From Lysobacterales bacterium (GTDB taxonomy: Bacteria; Pseudomonadota; Gammaproteobacteria; Xanthomonadales; Marinicellaceae), in NCBI GenBank assembly GCA_026990095.1, contig JALSIL010000551.1:1-8957 (forward strand): DNA of 8,957 nt, read 5' to 3'. The first letter of the stretch is position 1; each line of letters starts with the position of its first letter. The notes beneath the pieces are model-generated. The model was given only the letters and a program-made list of their open reading frames with translations. It was not told where the DNA came from and searched no databases. Made by a program: the position numbers and the translations under genes. This document shows positions 6,618 to 8,957 of this stretch, piece after piece.

Positions 6618-8641
6618 AATATTTTTCTTTAATTGTTTTGCTTTTTTGCACTCTTGTTTTTGCACAAGAAACAGCTCATCTTGGATATGATATAGAAATA
6701 AAACTGGGCACGAATACACCACCCGTGTTAAATAATTTATCGTCATTAGATTATAAAATAAGCGCCAGTCTTAAGTTGATTGAAGATATAAAGATTGAAG
6801 TTATTGCAACGAATGGGGTTGTATTAAATACAAAAGAAGCCTATAAGAGTGTGGAACTTCTTCAGCCCGAAATTCCTTTTAGCAATTCAATTAGCTTTAG
6901 GGTAAACAAATCAGGACAACACAAAATCACCATTAAAGTCACTGGCAGTGTTGAAGGGAAAAGACATACCGATCGATTTGACTATTTTTATTTTACCACT
7001 TCTGAAAATAAAAATTTAAACAAAATTGGCTGGGATACAAAAATGAATGAGCCTCTGAGTGTTCACTACCCAACTATCAAAACTGAGTTCAAAGCCGATG
7101 AAAATGGTTTTTATCACATTGCTGCTGCAGATGAAAACTTGAATATGATAACTAAAAAGCTAACCCAAGAGCAATTTGATGCTTCCACAAAAGGCACAAT
7201 AGGCACCGTGACCATTCAAATCTCGTATATCATGAGAAACCGGCAAAATGATGGTGCTTACGCTTATAAAAACAGCCTTATGCAATTAATCAATGGCACA
7301 ACTGGAGCCCATTTGGCTTGGTCTTATTCTGATAATCAAGGAAAGGTTATTTTCCCTGCTATACCACATCCTGGTTCCGATGGTGTAAGCATAAGAGTTT
7401 ATTCGGTAAGGTTTATAGCAGGAGGTTTGGGGTATGGTGTATGCAATGCAAATGTTTGTGTTGATAATGCGGCTTCAGACCCAACCATGTACAGTCAGTT
7501 TTATACCCAAACAACTAGTAAAATTAATGTTTTAATTGGAGGTAACGTTAATTTAGGGTTAGCAAGCACTCCTTTTAGTTTAACAGGAAGCTTAAGGGCT
7601 ATGTGGATAAAACACGATATGGACGATACACAAGCATATTTAGAACAAAATTCTACAGCTCGCGGCCCTTTTACTGCAGAGTGGAAATCCAGTAGCACTA
7701 TTGGTAATTTCTACTCATTAGGTGGCAATATACACTTTAAGGCAGATGTTGCTGATGGCACCAACCATACAGTCTTACATGAACTAGGGCATAATGTGAT
7801 GTATAACGCAGGAACCTTTCCCACCACACCAACAGATTGCCCCAATCCTCATTATGTGCAATTAATTAGTGGCACGCAATGTGCGTGGACTGAAGGCTGG
7901 GCAAGTGCCTTTGCAAACATGGTTAATGACGATCCGACCCGTTGTTTCGCACCTTCTACTAGCAACTGTATATCTTATGAGGTTGATCCGAGTTTTGATG
8001 AATGTTTTCCAGATTGGGATTGTGGACTTGATGGGCACAAGGTCGAAGGTCATGTAACAGGTGCTTTATGGGATTTATACGACGCACAAGAGGATGGTTT
8101 GGATATAAATGACTATGGTTCTGATGAAATCTTAAGTGTTACGGAATTATCACCTTACCCCGCCTTTTTATCTTGGTGGTCAGTGTGGTTGGCAGAAGGG
8201 CACCCTGCTCAGGCAGCAAACAGCTTATATCAAAATGCCATAAAATTTACTCAAAGCTATGATGTAGAGGTGTTTTCAATTACTAACACAGGCAATATAA
8301 ATCCTGTTGTTAATGAAGACTTTGTTTTGGCGGTTGATGTGAGAAACACGGGTGATGTTACCAGTGTCACAACACCAGTTGCTTTATACCGTTCACTCGT
8401 TCCTGTATTTAATGGCTTTGAACCAGTGGTATTAAACCATGATTATTTACAAATAGAGAAGAATCAAATGGTTACTCATGACTATATCCTTAACGAAAAT
8501 GAAGTGGGCACTTATTATTATAGAGCTTGTTATAATGATACATTTGGACTTGATGAAAATAACGTTAATGATTGTTCAGAGGTTGTATCAGTGACAATCG
8601 CGCCATTACCAGAAGAAATGTTTATTGATGGTTTTGAATAA
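6614..8641 (+). CDS. Secreted HExxH metalloprotease-like protein with CARDB-like domain and DGFE C-terminus
   Basis: Secreted 675-residue protein, probably a zinc peptidase. Residues 1-17 are a signal peptide (cleavage after V-F-A, leaving Gln 18). Residues about 20-150 are a beta-sandwich-like domain, and about 190-270 is a second beta-rich segment. The catalytic part has HELGH at 389-393. Glu 427, in TEGWASAFA 34 residues later, is a likely third zinc ligand as in gluzincins, and GHVTGALWDLYD at 479-490 is a block I associate with this type of secreted peptidase. Several Cys pairs between about 275 and 475 suggest disulfides and an extracytoplasmic location. Residues about 549-665 resemble a CARDB/Ig-like adhesion domain. 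The last residues, MFIDGFE, resemble a short C-terminal signature I recall from secreted proteins of Lysobacterales-like bacteria. The start overlaps the previous stop by four bases. Activity and substrate are unknown, and no peptidase family is assigned. Confidence 0.88.
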   Translation: MKYFSLIVLLFCTLVFAQETAHLGYDIEIKLGTNTPPVLNNLSSLDYKISASLKLIEDIKIEVIATNGVVLNTKEAYKSVELLQPEIPFSNSISFRVNKSGQHKITIKVTGSVEGKRHTDRFDYFYFTTSENKNLNKIGWDTKMNEPLSVHYPTIKTEFKADENGFYHIAAADENLNMITKKLTQEQFDASTKGTIGTVTIQISYIMRNRQNDGAYAYKNSLMQLINGTTGAHLAWSYSDNQGKVIFPAIPHPGSDGVSIRVYSVRFIAGGLGYGVCNANVCVDNAASDPTMYSQFYTQTTSKINVLIGGNVNLGLASTPFSLTGSLRAMWIKHDMDDTQAYLEQNSTARGPFTAEWKSSSTIGNFYSLGGNIHFKADVADGTNHTVLHELGHNVMYNAGTFPTTPTDCPNPHYVQLISGTQCAWTEGWASAFANMVNDDPTRCFAPSTSNCISYEVDPSFDECFPDWDCGLDGHKVEGHVTGALWDLYDAQEDGLDINDYGSDEILSVTELSPYPAFLSWWSVWLAEGHPAQAANSLYQNAIKFTQSYDVEVFSITNTGNINPVVNEDFVLAVDVRNTGDVTSVTTPVALYRSLVPVFNGFEPVVLNHDYLQIEKNQMVTHDYILNENEVGTYYYRACYNDTFGLDENNVNDCSEVVSVTIAPLPEEMFIDGFE

Positions 8642-8683
8642 AAAACTGAACACATTTTAAACTATTAGGCAAAGCTGTGGTCA

Positions 8684-8716
8684 AAAGCACTCAATCAAAA
8701 AGAATTAGGGTGCTTT
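8684..8716 (+). terminator. Possible terminator hairpin after the protease gene
   Basis: AAAGCAC (8684-8690) and GTGCTTT (8710-8716) are perfect 7-base arms with a 19-base loop, 43 bases after the protease stop. The stem is short and no T tract follows, so termination would be weak. The rest of the 226-base gap to the cytochrome gene holds only promoter-like sequence. Confidence 0.35.
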
Positions 8717-8818
8717 ATGTTAATATCACTTTAAAGTTGATTGAACAAGAAGTCCGTGTTATAGGGTTAAAATGACAACTTTTTACGTTATCACTTTATG
8801 CAACAGGGGGTTTGGTCT

Positions 8819-8824
8819 TATAAT
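8819..8824 (+). promoter_or_regulatory. -10 element of the cytochrome gene promoter
   Basis: A perfect TATAAT lies 43 bases before the ATG at 8868. The -35 region (about 8795-8801) matches poorly, so the promoter may need an activator. The leader would begin near 8831. Just around that point ACCGA (8825-8829) and TCGGT (8846-8850) form a small inverted repeat directly before the AGGAG ribosome binding site (8852-8856). Confidence 0.45.
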
Positions 8825-8867
8825 ACCGATATTGAAATAACAAATTCGGTTAGGAGTAAAAACAATC

Positions 8868-8957
8868 ATGAAAAAAGCTATTGTTATAATGTCTTTATTT
8901 TTTGCATTAAATGTTAATGCTGGTGATGCAGAAGCGGGCAAAACAAAGTCGGCAATG
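8868..8957 (+). CDS. c-type cytochrome precursor, N-terminal part only (partial)
   Basis: Thirty codons are present and the gene runs off the right edge. Residues 1-18 are a signal peptide (MKKAIVIMSLFFALNVNA) with cleavage before GDAEAGK. The mature start GDAEAGKxKSAM is typical of small class I cytochromes c (c4, c5 or c553 type), where the CxxCH heme site would follow within a few residues outside the window. AGGAG at 8852-8856 is the ribosome binding site, 11 bases before the ATG. In Pseudomonas a cytochrome c4 gene lies next to engB, so this is probably the cytochrome c4 or a relative; that subtype cannot be proved from what is visible. Confidence 0.7.
   Translation, partial: MKKAIVIMSLFFALNVNAGDAEAGKTKSAM

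Noticed and set aside
6614..6664. Lipoprotein signal in the protease (Cys 11 after LLF)
   Set aside because: The Cys lies in the middle of the hydrophobic core after only ten residues, and a standard V-F-A cleavage site follows at residue 17.
7501..8057. Open frames of 62-65 residues over the protease gene
   Set aside because: They lie entirely inside a long gene with recognisable motifs in another frame and have no upstream signals of their own.
8738..8751. FNR/Anr-type box (TTGATTGAACAAGA) upstream of the cytochrome gene
   Set aside because: Only the left half fits TTGAT-N4-ATCAA; the right half reads CAAGA, so the dyad is broken.
1..8957. CRISPR array, tRNA, rRNA or complete insertion sequence
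   Set aside because: No regularly spaced identical repeats, no tRNA-like folds and no transposase gene were seen on either strand.

Overview
The window is AT-rich DNA from a Gram-negative, F-type-ATPase-bearing bacterium, most likely an AT-rich gammaproteobacterium near the Lysobacterales/Marinicella group. The reasons are: an atpI-atpB junction; engB and a c-type cytochrome gene on either side of the block, which are neighbours in Pseudomonas; an IPTL-CTERM-like anchor; and a secreted protein ending in DGFE, an ending I recall from secreted proteins of that group. The placement is inference, because no rRNA or other taxonomic marker is present.

Left part (1-2268, all minus strand): engB (ribosome-assembly GTPase) is followed after one base by an unrecognised 358-residue cytoplasmic protein. 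After 118 bases carrying a good sigma70-type promoter comes the start of the ATP synthase operon: atpI, then the first codons of atpB at the window edge.

Middle (2269-3419): divergent from engB is a secreted plant-type glutaminyl-peptide cyclotransferase. It is followed by a 338-base gene-free stretch between convergent genes that carries three copies of a palindromic GTCATTGCGAG-type repeat.

Right part (3420-8641): a large CadC-like membrane regulator (cytoplasmic OmpR-type winged helix, one membrane helix, periplasmic TPR domain) is divergent from a two-gene operon. That operon encodes a choice-of-anchor-J-like exported protein with a degenerate IPTL-CTERM tail, and a secreted HExxH metalloprotease-like protein with a CARDB-like C-terminal domain. 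The two genes overlap by ATGA. The 66-base segment between the regulator's likely transcription start and the operon's likely promoter holds four TGTC direct repeats phased at 11, 11 and 10 bases, as expected for an OmpR-family operator. This regulator plus its operator plus the operon is the best candidate for an undescribed system here: a periplasm-sensing switch for a surface-anchored protein and a secreted protease.

The window ends inside the signal peptide and N-terminus of a c-type cytochrome (8868 to edge). Because engB and a cytochrome c4 gene are adjacent in Pseudomonas, the roughly 6.5 kb between them looks like lineage-specific cargo.

A second theme joins the parts. The cyclotransferase and both exported operon proteins are all predicted to begin with Gln after signal-peptide cleavage, which resembles the Bacteroidetes 'Q-rule' in which such Gln is converted to pyroglutamate.
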